Shown in pieces: positions 24,858-34,516 of a stretch of DNA of 64,000 bases. A model generated the notes under the pieces. That model saw only the letters and a list, made by a program, of their open reading frames with translations. It was not told the DNA's origin and searched no databases. Location: contig NZ_JBHUOR010000045.1 of assembly GCF_042686175.1 (NCBI RefSeq), positions 24,182 to 88,181 of the forward strand, read 5' to 3'. The stretch is from Kurthia populi (GTDB lineage: Bacteria; Bacillota; Bacilli; Bacillales_A; Planococcaceae). The translations under genes and the position numbers were made by a program. Position 1 is the stretch's first letter; each line of letters begins with the position of its first letter.

Positions 24858-26993
24858 TTATTCGTTTGGCTCTGGATATTCAATACGTGAATGGAATGTA
24901 CCATTCAATGTTTCACAGAACACTTGCTCAATTGTATGCAACTCTTGAATCGTTAAATCACATTCATCAAACTGGCCATCCTGCAACTTGTCTTGCGCGA
25001 TAGCATGGACCAAGTTTTTAATCTTCTCTGGTGTTGGATCTTTCATCGAACGCACAGCTGCCTCCACACTATCTGCTACTGTTATTATAGCAATTTCTTT
25101 CGTTTGTGGCTTAGGTCCTGCATACCGATAATCAGATTCTTTTACCGTCGGGTCTTGTTGCTTCGCCTTATAATAGAAAAACTTCACTGCCGTTGTCCCG
25201 TGATGTTGACGTGCAATATCAACGATTTCTTTTGGCATTTTATGTTTTTCCAAAATACGCACACCATCTGCCGCATGAGCAATAATTATATCGCGAGATT
25301 TCTCTGGTGGCAAATGGTCATGCGGATTTAAGCCATTTGTTTGATTTTCAACGAAAAAGCCGGGGCGTTTTGTTTTTCCAATATCATGATAATAGCAGCC
25401 AACACGTGCCAATAAACCATCTGCTCCAACTGCCTCACAAGCGGCCTCTGCCAAGTTTGCGACCATAATACTATGATGATACGTCCCAGGCGCTTCCATT
25501 AAAATCTTTTTTAGTAATGGATGATTTGGACTTGATAATTCGATGAGGCGCAGGCTAGATAAAATGCCAAATACCGTTTCAATAAATGGTAATGTGCCGA
25601 TTGTTAATGCACCTGACAATAATGCGGAAACAATCGCTGCTACTAAATAAAATAGCAATTCTTTTGCTGTATAGCTTGATTGTGTCATTAATAAGTAAAA
25701 TGCGATAAACAAACTATTGACGATTGCAACACCAAAGCTTGTTTGCAACACCTTCGAACGTTTTTGCATATTGCGTACAAAATACAAGGAGCTTATACCA
25801 CTTAAAATCATATACAGCGCAATCTCCATCTGCATAACCGTAGAATAACCTTCTTGGAAAATAACGCCTGCAGAGATTCCTAGCATCATTGTCACCAATA
25901 CCGCAATTCGCTCGCCTACAAGCATGCGGATCATCATTGGTGCAAGTGCAGCTGGAAATAGAAAACCTAGTAAAAGGTCAAATTCTCGGTCGACAATGCC
26001 TAGTAGTTCCATAAAGCCAATGCTTAATACATAAATAATCGATACAATTAAAAGATTACGAATTTTATGCTCGATTTTCATATTTTTCGCATTATTAAAT
26101 ATCATATAAAAGAACAACATTTGGATAATAATTAATAATGCGAGACCAACATAAGGTTTAAGAGATTGATGTGTAGCAAGCATACCGGTTACTTCTAATT
26201 GATGATATACATCGCGGTCAATCACTTCTCCCTCTTGTACGATGATTTGGCCTTGTAAAATACGCGTCGGATCTATTGATTCAATAGCCTGTTGACGTTT
26301 TTGCTCCGTTGCATCTTCATCTAATAATTCATTCGCTACCATCGCACTTCGCGCAATACGAATACTCACATTCATTAAATCCGTTGGAAATGAATAGGTC
26401 AGACGAATGGCATTTCCAATTGATTCCCGCTTTTCTGCCACATCTGCTTCACGAACCGGTTGTTGCAATACGGATGTTACTTTTTCAACAACCGAATCTC
26501 TGCCATCTTCGAGTTCACTTTTCGTTGCAGCTAATAATACAGCTAAATCTTCATCAGATAACTCAACATTTAATTCCTTACTATCTAATGATTTTTTTAG
26601 CGCTTCTAGTTGTTTTTTTTGTTGTGCCTTCGCTGCTTTCGCGGAATCGCTCGTCGCCTCAATTTCCTTTGCATCTAGCGCATAATTATAAATAGAGCGA
26701 ACGACGGATGCCTGATTTTTTCCAACCTCTTCTGAATATGTATATACCGGCTCTACGCTATCTGCAGCGGCTTGTTTGTCTAGCTTCGTCTGTTCTGTAT
26801 CTTCGACTGTTTTAACAGCGCGAATCGTTTCAGGAGACACTTGGAATAACTTCACATTATAATTTTGCCCCTGAATATTCCCCATCATTAAAAGAAATTG
26901 TAGGAGTCCTACAACACTAAGTGCAACGATTAGTAGTAGACGAAATGGTAATAATCGCTGTAACTTTTGGATGATTGTGGTCAATCGACTCAT
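24858..26993 (-). CDS. pgpH: 7TM-HD cyclic-di-AMP phosphodiesterase PgpH (YqfF)
   Basis: A 711-residue membrane protein. One N-terminal helix (residues 17-35) is followed by a large extracellular 7TMR-HDED domain (to about 270), a seven-helix bundle, and a cytoplasmic HD hydrolase domain containing HHSIMVANLAEAA, YYHDIGKTKRPGFF and IIAHAADGV. The family degrades c-di-AMP. It is located next to phoH and ybeY as in Bacillus and Listeria. AGAAGGGA is just upstream of the ATG. Confidence 0.93.
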   Translation of the reverse strand: MSRLTTIIQKLQRLLPFRLLLIVALSVVGLLQFLLMMGNIQGQNYNVKLFQVSPETIRAVKTVEDTEQTKLDKQAAADSVEPVYTYSEEVGKNQASVVRSIYNYALDAKEIEATSDSAKAAKAQQKKQLEALKKSLDSKELNVELSDEDLAVLLAATKSELEDGRDSVVEKVTSVLQQPVREADVAEKRESIGNAIRLTYSFPTDLMNVSIRIARSAMVANELLDEDATEQKRQQAIESIDPTRILQGQIIVQEGEVIDRDVYHQLEVTGMLATHQSLKPYVGLALLIIIQMLFFYMIFNNAKNMKIEHKIRNLLIVSIIYVLSIGFMELLGIVDREFDLLLGFLFPAALAPMMIRMLVGERIAVLVTMMLGISAGVIFQEGYSTVMQMEIALYMILSGISSLYFVRNMQKRSKVLQTSFGVAIVNSLFIAFYLLMTQSSYTAKELLFYLVAAIVSALLSGALTIGTLPFIETVFGILSSLRLIELSSPNHPLLKKILMEAPGTYHHSIMVANLAEAACEAVGADGLLARVGCYYHDIGKTKRPGFFVENQTNGLNPHDHLPPEKSRDIIIAHAADGVRILEKHKMPKEIVDIARQHHGTTAVKFFYYKAKQQDPTVKESDYRYAGPKPQTKEIAIITVADSVEAAVRSMKDPTPEKIKNLVHAIAQDKLQDGQFDECDLTIQELHTIEQVFCETLNGTFHSRIEYPEPNE

Positions 26994-27014
26994 TCCCTTC
27001 TCACGAGCTGTCGA

Positions 27015-27971
27015 CTACTGATTGGTATCATACGCATTAATAATTTTTGCAACAATTGGATGACGAACGATATCGCCTGCTTCAAGTACTTGGAATGAAA
27101 TTTCCTTGATACCTTTTAACATATGTTCTGCATGCATCAAGCCTGAAGCCACACCATTTGGCAAATCAATTTGTGTTTTATCACCCGTAATAACCATTTT
27201 CGAGCCAAAACCTAGTCGTGTTAAAAACATTTTCATTTGAGCCTTCGTCGTATTTTGTGCCTCATCTAAAATAACAAAAGCATCATCTAATGTGCGACCA
27301 CGCATATACGCAAGTGGCGCAATTTCAATCGTTCCACGTTCAATTAAACGTGTCGTTTGATCAAGGCCTAATACATCGTGAAGTGAATCATACAGCGGAC
27401 GTAAATAAGGGTCTACTTTTTCTTTTAAATCGCCAGGTAAAAAACCTAATGATTCTCCTGCTTCTACAGCTGGTCGCGTTAAAATAATGCGCTTCACATG
27501 CCCATTTTTTAGCGCTTGCACAGCCATCACAACCGCTAAATACGTTTTACCGGTGCCTGCTGGTCCAATACCAAATACAAGGTCATGCTTTTGCATCGCA
27601 CGAATATATTGGCGTTGACCAATTGTTTTCGCACGAATTGCGCGCCCTTTCGTTGTATGAGCAATCGCTTCATTATATAACTCAGCAAAATATTCGATTT
27701 TCCCCGTTTTCGCTAACTCAATCGCAGATACAACATCTCGCTGATTAATATTTATATTTTTTCGAATTACACGTAAGAGTTGATCGATCAGTGCAGCTGT
27801 TAGCTCTTTTTCAGCTTCATCACCAACAATATGAACCGTATCGCCACGTGTAATAATTCGTACACTAAACGCTTCTTCGATTAATTTCAAATTAGCGTCC
27901 GATGTACCTAGTAGCATTACGGCTTCATTTGGGTCTTTTAATGTTAATTGAATCGGTTGTTGTTCAGTCAT
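27015..27971 (-). CDS. phoH: PhoH-like ATPase
   Basis: A 318-residue PhoH family ATPase with Walker A FGIGPAGTGKTYLAV near residue 132 and Walker B FVILDEAQNT. The N-terminal 100 residues include a small KH-like segment. The function is uncertain; a role in RNA metabolism beside YbeY is often proposed because the genes are linked. Three in-frame ATGs exist near the start; the one at 27971 is chosen because GAGGAG lies seven bases before it. In B. subtilis the sporulation genes yqfD and yqfC come immediately upstream; here they are absent. Confidence 0.9.
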   Translation of the reverse strand: MTEQQPIQLTLKDPNEAVMLLGTSDANLKLIEEAFSVRIITRGDTVHIVGDEAEKELTAALIDQLLRVIRKNININQRDVVSAIELAKTGKIEYFAELYNEAIAHTTKGRAIRAKTIGQRQYIRAMQKHDLVFGIGPAGTGKTYLAVVMAVQALKNGHVKRIILTRPAVEAGESLGFLPGDLKEKVDPYLRPLYDSLHDVLGLDQTTRLIERGTIEIAPLAYMRGRTLDDAFVILDEAQNTTKAQMKMFLTRLGFGSKMVITGDKTQIDLPNGVASGLMHAEHMLKGIKEISFQVLEAGDIVRHPIVAKIINAYDTNQ

Positions 27972-28049
27972 GTTCATTCTCCTCAATCAAGAATTGCCTA
28001 GCTTAGTTTTACTGTAGCATTATCACTTCATTGGTGCAAAGTATACCCA

Positions 28050-28095
28050 TAAGAAAAGAGGGTACTGCTAACTTCCTAGTACCCTCTTTTCTTAT
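28050..28095 (-). terminator. Intrinsic terminator after the coiled-coil membrane protein
   Basis: AAGAAAAGAGGGTACT pairs perfectly with AGTACCCTCTTTTCTT around an 11-base loop, immediately downstream of the stop codon at 28095. A and T runs on both sides could make it bidirectional. Confidence 0.9.
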
Positions 28096-28589
28096 TATTT
28101 ACGCTTGGCTTTTGGTGGCCCTAAAATTTCAGCCATTAATACCGCACGCTTCACGTCATTTTTTGTATGAAATAACAGATTTTTTTGTTTTTTAGCAGTA
28201 GGACCTTGCTCATTTAGCATTCGGTCCATTGATTTAATACGAACTTTTTCGACACCTTTTGAATCCGTTAAATCATGAGCACCTATTTTTTGTTCAAGTG
28301 CATCAAAACGTTCTTTATAACGTGGGTCTTGCGCCAATTGCTCCGCACGTTTTTTCGCTTGTTGCGCCACTTTACGTGCTTGCTCTTGTCTTTTAGACAA
28401 CGGCTTTGCATCGTCTTCAATTTCATTCATTTTGTCTTTCATTTGTTGCATAAACTCATCTAGACGCCCTGTATTTTGGCTATTTGCTGAGCGTCGATTC
28501 GAGTTTTTCTTTGGGCTTTTTTCTCCTTTTTTATCAGAAAAGAAATAACCAATCAATGAAACAATAATAAAAATAATGAGTCCTTCCAT
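28095..28589 (-). CDS. Hypothetical membrane-anchored coiled-coil protein
   Basis: A 164-residue protein with one N-terminal transmembrane helix (GLIIFIIVSLIGYFF), a basic linker (KKGEKSPKK), then a long charged helical region (about residues 45-105) likely to form a coiled coil, and a conserved-looking tail (VKRAVLMAEILGPPKAKRK). The N-terminal anchor with a cytoplasmic helix suggests a scaffold or partner for the membrane protein FloA encoded 13 bases upstream, but no function is known to me. It has a good ribosome binding site (AAGGGGG). Confidence 0.7.
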   Translation of the reverse strand: MEGLIIFIIVSLIGYFFSDKKGEKSPKKNSNRRSANSQNTGRLDEFMQQMKDKMNEIEDDAKPLSKRQEQARKVAQQAKKRAEQLAQDPRYKERFDALEQKIGAHDLTDSKGVEKVRIKSMDRMLNEQGPTAKKQKNLLFHTKNDVKRAVLMAEILGPPKAKRK

Positions 28590-28602
28590 TAATCAGACCC
28601 CC

Positions 28603-29580
28603 TTATTTTTCTTCTTGATGTGAATCATCCATCTTACTTAATGATGTACGCATTGATGTATCTGCTTGGACATTTTGATAATTCATATAATCCATGACAC
28701 CAATATTTCCTTTTTTGAATGCTTCTGCTAAAGCTAGCGGTACTTCTGCTTCTGCTTCTACCACTTTCGCCTTCATTTCTTGTACACGCGCAATCATTTC
28801 TTGTTCATTTGCTACGGCCATTGCACGACGTTCTTCTGCTTTGGCTTGTGCAATGTTTTTATCCGCTTGCGCTTGTTCAATTTGTAATTCTGCACCGATA
28901 TTTTTGCCAATATCCACATCTGCGATATCAATCGATAGAATTTCGAAGGCTGTCCCTGAATCTAAACCTTTTGATAATACGGTTTGTGAAATCATATCTG
29001 GGTTTTCAAGTACTTCGGTATGATGTTTTGCACTACCAATTGTCGAAACAATCCCTTCACCTACACGAGCGATGATTGTTTCTTCACCAGCACCACCGAC
29101 TAAACGGTCAATGTTGGCACGTACTGTAATACGTGCTTTTGCTTTTACTTCAATCCCGTTCATCGCAACCCCTGAAATAAATGGTGTTTCAATAACTTTT
29201 GGATTTACCGACATTTGAACCGCTTCTAATACATCACGACCTGCTAAATCGATTGCTGCACAACGTTCAAATGTTAAATCAATATTAGCACGATGTGCCG
29301 CAATTAATGCATTCACAACGCGGTCTACATTACCACCTGCTAAGTAGTGACTCTCAAGTTGATTAATTGTTACTTCAATGCCCGCCTTATGTGCCTTGAT
29401 TAACGGATTTACGACACGTGACGGAATAACACGACGTAAGCGCATACCGATTAATGTAAAAATACTTACTTTGACGCCTGCTGCTAGAGCTGAAATCCAT
29501 AATGCAACTGGTACAAAAGTAAATAATAAAACCAGTACGACAAATACGACGACGATTGCAATAATTGTTCCGATTGCCAT
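28603..29580 (-). CDS. floA: Flotillin-like protein FloA
   Basis: A 325-residue flotillin-like scaffold of functional membrane microdomains. A hydrophobic hairpin at the N-terminus (about residues 3-45) anchors it, an SPFH-like domain follows, and a long alanine/glutamate-rich helix (IEQAQADKNIAQAKAEERRA region) drives oligomerisation. It is co-transcribed with the nfeD-like gene upstream, the usual flotillin partner. GAGGGG precedes the start. Confidence 0.93.
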   Translation of the reverse strand: MAIGTIIAIVVVFVVLVLLFTFVPVALWISALAAGVKVSIFTLIGMRLRRVIPSRVVNPLIKAHKAGIEVTINQLESHYLAGGNVDRVVNALIAAHRANIDLTFERCAAIDLAGRDVLEAVQMSVNPKVIETPFISGVAMNGIEVKAKARITVRANIDRLVGGAGEETIIARVGEGIVSTIGSAKHHTEVLENPDMISQTVLSKGLDSGTAFEILSIDIADVDIGKNIGAELQIEQAQADKNIAQAKAEERRAMAVANEQEMIARVQEMKAKVVEAEAEVPLALAEAFKKGNIGVMDYMNYQNVQADTSMRTSLSKMDDSHQEEK

Positions 29581-29599
29581 CAGTTTTTCCCCTCTTTCT

Positions 29600-30307
29600 C
29601 TATGCTTCTTTTATTTTTGCACGCACAACGATACGCGCTCCTTCAACCTCAATAATCACAACTTCTGTACCGGCTGCGATAAAGCCTCCTTCTGTTACGA
29701 CATCAAGGCGCTCATCTCCATACATTGCTGTACCTGATGGGCGTAATGGCGTAGCTGTAATCGCTACTTGCCCTAAAAGTTCCGTACGGTTGACGTTCGA
29801 TACATAACCACTCTTCGTATCTGTTGCATCGGATAAAACCATCTTATTAAAGACATTCAGTTTTTTACCGAAAAATTTCATCATAATCACCATTCCTACT
29901 ACTGCGACGATAAGCGCAGTCAAAATTGAATACAGCATATACGGCGCATGCGGTGCTATCGACATCAAACTCATGACAATAAATGCAAAGCCAATGGTCC
30001 CAATGATGCCCCCTGGAACGAATAATTCTAAAAATAATAAAATCATTCCAGAGATAAGCATTAGTACTGCAAGCGCTGTCAAACTTCCTTCTACGAAAAA
30101 GATACCGTAAACAAAGCTAATCGCCAATAGGTGTACGATAATTGGTGCAACGCCACTTGCCGAAAATAATGAAAAAACTAAGCTAAGACTAGCAATGCAC
30201 AAAAGAACAGTAATGATGAGCGGATGCGTCAATGACAACGACTGAGCCGACTCATGCGTACATCCACTAAGCAATAGCACACTTCCGATGAAGGCCATTC
30301 GTTTCAT
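29600..30307 (-). CDS. Short NfeD family protein without protease domain
   Basis: A 235-residue NfeD homologue. The C-terminal OB-fold domain (LLGQVAITATPLRPSGTAMYG, RLDVVTEGGFI) and the preceding four or five membrane helices (ELFVPGGIIGTIG) are intact. In the usual floA-linked NfeD (about 430 residues, B. subtilis YqeZ), a ClpP-like serine protease domain precedes these; here it is missing. Instead a 16-residue N-terminus ends in a lipobox, LLLSGC, so the product may be a lipoprotein. The start is placed at 30307, eight bases after AAAGGG; a GTG at 30316 abuts that site. It likely still partners FloA. Confidence 0.85.
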   Translation of the reverse strand: MKRMAFIGSVLLLSGCTHESAQSLSLTHPLIITVLLCIASLSLVFSLFSASGVAPIIVHLLAISFVYGIFFVEGSLTALAVLMLISGMILLFLELFVPGGIIGTIGFAFIVMSLMSIAPHAPYMLYSILTALIVAVVGMVIMMKFFGKKLNVFNKMVLSDATDTKSGYVSNVNRTELLGQVAITATPLRPSGTAMYGDERLDVVTEGGFIAAGTEVVIIEVEGARIVVRAKIKEA

Positions 30308-30375
30308 TGTTTTCACCCTTTCGTTGCTGTGCTTACTTTATTTACGGATTTACCTAGAAAAAGTTTCATAATTTT

Positions 30376-32370
30376 TCAAATTCTTTTCGAATAACGCAAT
30401 GCTTGGACAGACAATCTAACAAGAATGACTGCACTCAAAAATAAACCAACAAAGGCTGCTGTATTTAAATACACAGCGTACATGCCATCAATAAACTGAG
30501 CTATGGCTAATAGTGCCACTGAAATAAAGCTAAATGTAATGGCCACTGTTAATAAAATCAGCAATGATAGCCAGTGCGAAATAAAAGTAGCATTTTTCGT
30601 ATCTGCAAAAATATCTGCTTTTACTGTCATTTCGCCACGCTCAAAATTTTGAAAGATTTGATCTACACGCCTTGGTATATCGCGTAACTGCGGCATCAAC
30701 AAAATCATTTCCTGAACGGCGGTTGTTTTTAACTCATCAACGGTTAATGTTTGTGCAAACTCCTGTTTATTATCGATTGAAAAGCGCTTCGCTTCATTAA
30801 AAATATCATAATGTGGATCGACAGAGCTTAATGTCCCATCCATCGTAATTAATGCTCTAAGCGCCATACTAACCATTGGATAAAGCTTTAACTCATGACT
30901 TTTCATAATATCAAACAAACGTTGGATAAGCGTTTCTGTTGAGATTTTATCCATATATTGAATACTAATTAATAATTGACTTAAATCCTGTTCTAGTCGC
31001 GCACGATTTTTCAAATTACCGTCTGTTACTAAGTTTTCAAGTCCTTGTGCCATAATTTTTACGTCGTTACGTGCAATGCCTATCAGCAAGGTTCGAAGCC
31101 CTCTGTTTTGAAGTGGACCAATCCGACCTGCTGCACCAAAATCTAAAAATACCGGTTCCCCCGTTTCTTCCATGACATAAACATTTCCTGGATGTGGGTC
31201 TGCATGAAAAACACCGGCCACAAGCAATTGTTCTAAAAAAGCACCATATATTTCACCTAAAACTTTTTGCTGCGGAATCCCTCGTTGCTTCAATAATGGT
31301 GTTGCTTTCGTAATCGATACGCCTTTAATATACTCCATCACTAAAATTTTTCGATTTGAAAGCTCAGGGTACACTTTTGGAATACGTACATTATGTTCTG
31401 AACCTTTTAATGCATTAGTAATTTGCTCCATATTGCGGCGTTCAATATCAAAATTAATTTCTTCCCGCAAACCCGAAGCAAACCCTGTCGCTAATTGATA
31501 GAACCCTAAATTTTCAGCCCAAATAGATTCTTCTTCTAACCACATCGCAAAATGAAGTAAAATATCCAAATCCTTATTCATAATACGAGTCACATCAGAA
31601 CGTAGTACTTTTACAATTACCTCTTCATTTGTATCTCGAAGTTGTGCGCGATGTACTTGTCCAATAGAGCCTGCTGCAAGAGGCGACTCTGAAAAGTATT
31701 TGAAATAAACACTTGGATCCTCTCCAAATTCACGACGGATAATTTGCTGTACTTCATCACTTGGCATAGCCCGAACATTTTGTTGTAATTTAGAAAATTC
31801 TTCAATAAATATGGGTGGTAAAATATCTTTACGCGTCGACAGCACTTGTCCAAACTTAATAAAGATACCACCTGTTTCTTCTAAAATATTTCGCAGTACA
31901 ACAGCAATATAACGATCATTCTCATACGAACGCTTATATTGTAATGCCTTCCCAATCCCTTGCTTAAATGCAATTCGAAAAACTTGTGCAAGACGGCGTT
32001 TACGATAATAATTACTACGAATTTTTAAAAATGTATTTTCTTGATTTGCTTGAAAGTCACTTTCCTGCTTTGGATCAAACAATTCAAAGATTAAATAAAA
32101 TAGCATTGAGATAAGCAACATACTACCAAACCAAACAAGTGTTGTAATATTTGATACTTGCTCAACTACATCTTGATTAAAAAAATTCGTATGACGGAAA
32201 TAAGAATACCAGAAAATAAATGTTGTAAGCCCGACACTAAGCATAGCTGACAAAATCCGTTTAATCATATTTAATTTTGTCCCCATCAAACGCCCACTTA
32301 AAAAGTAAATGAAAAAGCCCATTACGAGCAGTTGTATGATTGTCACGACGATACTCAATTCTAACACCAC
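30376..32370 (-). CDS. AarF/UbiB (ABC1) family protein kinase-like
   Basis: A 664-residue protein. About 100 N-terminal residues hold three membrane helices, the ABC1 kinase core follows with the diagnostic KxGQ motif (FIKFGQVLSTRKDILP), the loop AAGSIGQVHRAQL, the catalytic HADPHPGN and the metal-binding LDFGAAGRIG, and two more membrane helices end the protein. UbiB-type proteins support quinone synthesis or lipid transport in ways still unclear. It is not part of the B. subtilis order at this place. The start is uncertain: two tandem GTG codons and a TTG follow AAAGG; the first GTG is given. Confidence 0.88.
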   Translation of the reverse strand: MVLELSIVVTIIQLLVMGFFIYFLSGRLMGTKLNMIKRILSAMLSVGLTTFIFWYSYFRHTNFFNQDVVEQVSNITTLVWFGSMLLISMLFYLIFELFDPKQESDFQANQENTFLKIRSNYYRKRRLAQVFRIAFKQGIGKALQYKRSYENDRYIAVVLRNILEETGGIFIKFGQVLSTRKDILPPIFIEEFSKLQQNVRAMPSDEVQQIIRREFGEDPSVYFKYFSESPLAAGSIGQVHRAQLRDTNEEVIVKVLRSDVTRIMNKDLDILLHFAMWLEEESIWAENLGFYQLATGFASGLREEINFDIERRNMEQITNALKGSEHNVRIPKVYPELSNRKILVMEYIKGVSITKATPLLKQRGIPQQKVLGEIYGAFLEQLLVAGVFHADPHPGNVYVMEETGEPVFLDFGAAGRIGPLQNRGLRTLLIGIARNDVKIMAQGLENLVTDGNLKNRARLEQDLSQLLISIQYMDKISTETLIQRLFDIMKSHELKLYPMVSMALRALITMDGTLSSVDPHYDIFNEAKRFSIDNKQEFAQTLTVDELKTTAVQEMILLMPQLRDIPRRVDQIFQNFERGEMTVKADIFADTKNATFISHWLSLLILLTVAITFSFISVALLAIAQFIDGMYAVYLNTAAFVGLFLSAVILVRLSVQALRYSKRI

Positions 32371-32465
32371 CCTTTCTACTCTTTAAGCATACAATCCTTT
32401 CCAAAAAAAGTCGCATATCTAGCTGAAAAAAAGAAAAGAAAGCACTGCCTAGATACCGAGACAGT

Positions 32466-32503
32466 AAAAAACACTTCCAAAGGTTTTTCCTTTAAAAGTG
32501 TTT
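32466..32503 (-). terminator. Intrinsic terminator of the permease gene
   Basis: AACACTTTTAAAGG pairs with CCTTTGGAAGTGTT around AAAAA and is followed by a T run on the minus strand. Confidence 0.82.
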
Positions 32504-32561
32504 GTCGTTATATTTTCTTAGTTTTTTAATTCAGTAAGTTTAAGCATCACTTTGTTTTTTA

Positions 32562-33938
32562 TTATGCATGTGATTTTTTACGATAATACATATCAAAACC
32601 TACCCAGGAAATAATAAGTGCCGGTACACCAAAGTAAAAAACACTACGCTGACCTGGGTCTAATAATAGTCCTAGTGTAAAGATAGTTAATAACACAAAC
32701 GCTACGATTGGCATCAATGGATATAGTGGCACTCGAAATGCCAGTTTCTTTACATCTCCACCATCACGTATATATTTACGGCGGAACATATACTGTGCTC
32801 CTACAATGCCCATCCATCCAACGACACAGCCAAATCCAGCAATTGCTACTAGCATTACATAAACCGTTGTTGGTGCGTAAATACTTGAAAGTAAGCATAG
32901 ACAAGAAATAAGCATACAAATAATTAACGCTGGCATTGGAATTCCACGTTTATTCACCTTTAAGAACATTTTGGGCGCCATACCTTCATTTGCTAACGAC
33001 CATAGCATACGTGTTGATGCATAAAGACCTGAATTCGCTACAGAAATAAGTGCTGTAATAATAACAATATTCATAATGTCCGCTGCATACGGAATCCCAA
33101 TCATATCAAATACAGTTACAAATGGACTCTCTGATACACTTGCATCTTGCCATGGTAGTAAAGCCCCTAAAACGATGACAGCCCCCCCAAAGAAAAATAG
33201 TGTGCGCCAAATAATATTTTTAATAGAGCGTGGAATATCTTTCCCTGGATTTTCACTTTCCCCAGCGGTGATCCCAATGAGTTCTGTTCCAGCAAACGCA
33301 AAACTGATTGATACCATCGCAATTAAAATAGGTGCTACACCATGTGGTAATAGTCCGTCTTCACTCATAAAGTTCGAGAAAAGAGGTGCTTGTTCATGAC
33401 CTGTAATTGGTACAATGCCAAAAATAGCCGCTGCACCTAAAACAATAAATACTAATACTAGAATAATTTTTAAGCTAGCAAACTAAAACTCACTTTCGGC
33501 AAAAAATTTAACAGAGAAGGCATTAAAAGCAAAAATAATGACACCAAAAATGACACTCCAAATCCATACCGAAATATCTGGAAACCATCGTTGCATAAGC
33601 AATCCGACAGCCGTAAACTCCGAACCTACTGTAACGACCCAGTTGAGCCAGTATATAATACCGACAGCAAAACCTGCCCCTGGACTGATAAAACGTGTTG
33701 CATATTCATGAAATGAGCCAGTAGTTGGGCTATGTACAGCAAGTTCTCCGAGGCACATCATCACAAGAAACATTGTGAGGCCCCCAACTAAATAAGCAAG
33801 CAATGTCCCAAATGGGCCCGCTTCATGCATAATATTACCGGTACTCAAGAAAAATCCCGTGCCGATAACTCCCCCTAATGAAATCATAAACATATGTCTA
33901 CTTTTAATTGAGCGTTTTAACTGATATTGTTGCTCCAT
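32562..33938 (-). pseudogene. Amino acid permease (APC superfamily) interrupted by an in-frame amber codon
   Basis: The frame from 33938 encodes a 458-residue permease of the LysP/MmuP-like amino acid:cation symporter family (SLGGVIGTGFFLSTG, YWLNWVVTVGSEFTA, FAGTELIGITAGESENPGKDIP cut here at GESENP, GLYASTRMLWSL). It is broken only by TAG at 33483-33485. Relatives such as E. coli MmuP have Trp at this point (FAEGEFWF, here FAESEF-stop-FA), so a TGG to TAG change explains it. The rest of the frame is undamaged, so the lesion is recent or a sequence error. The ribosome binding site (GGGGG) and terminator are intact. Substrate cannot be assigned with confidence. Confidence 0.88.
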
Positions 33939-34093
33939 ATGTATCCCCCTGTTGTGCTGATTAGAAAAACAGATATTTCCCATCATTCTTTTCTAATTTT
34001 TTCAGCAATACAACCATATCGAATATTTATTCATATTTCAATATAAAAATTCAATTTTATACAAAAAAAGAATAATTCATATCATTTCAACAC

Positions 34094-34129
34094 ATAAAAA
34101 AAGACCTAAAGGATAAATCCTTTAGGTCT
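34094..34129 (-). terminator. rpsU intrinsic terminator
   Basis: AGACCTAAAGGAT and ATCCTTTAGGTCT form a perfect 13-bp stem with a two-base spacer, followed by eight T on the minus strand. It lies about 70 bases after the rpsU stop. Confidence 0.9.
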
Positions 34130-34199
34130 GATTCATTTGCAATTTGTTAAATCATGATAGTGCGTGTTTATGAACGTAGGGATTGTCTAGGAATGGAAA

Positions 34200-34373
34200 T
34201 TACCACTTACGTTTACGAGCAGCTTCTGATTTCTTTTTGCGTTTTACGCTTGGTTTTTCATAAAATTCGCGTTTTCTTACCTCTTGAATAGTACCGCTTT
34301 TAGAAACAGTACGTTTGAAGCGACGAAGAGCATCTTCAAGCGATTCGTTTTTTCTAACGACAGTTTTTGTCAT
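34200..34373 (-). CDS. rpsU: 30S ribosomal protein S21
   Basis: A 57-residue S21 with the family pattern (ESLEDALRRFKR at the N-terminal helix, REFYEKPSVKRKKK and a basic tail). It sits near the anti-Shine-Dalgarno end of 16S rRNA in the 30S subunit. The start is the ATG at 34373 with GGAGGGAGG upstream; longer in-frame starts lie before it. In B. subtilis yqeY is cotranscribed with rpsU; here it is missing. Confidence 0.96.
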   Translation of the reverse strand: MTKTVVRKNESLEDALRRFKRTVSKSGTIQEVRKREFYEKPSVKRKKKSEAARKRKW

Positions 34374-34516
34374 CTCTTTTCCCTCCCTCCGAACACACAT
34401 CAACACAACATGATACTATTATATGTTCATATCGTTGTGTACTTAAAAAGTATACCAGATTATATTTCTGTGGTCAATAGGTATCAAAAAATTTTAGTCG
34501 AATAATGTTTTGTTGC

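Noticed and set aside
28694..29075. Long open frames on the plus strand opposite floA
   Set aside because: They are antisense frames produced by the alanine/glutamate-rich coding sequence and have no start signals or recognisable domains.
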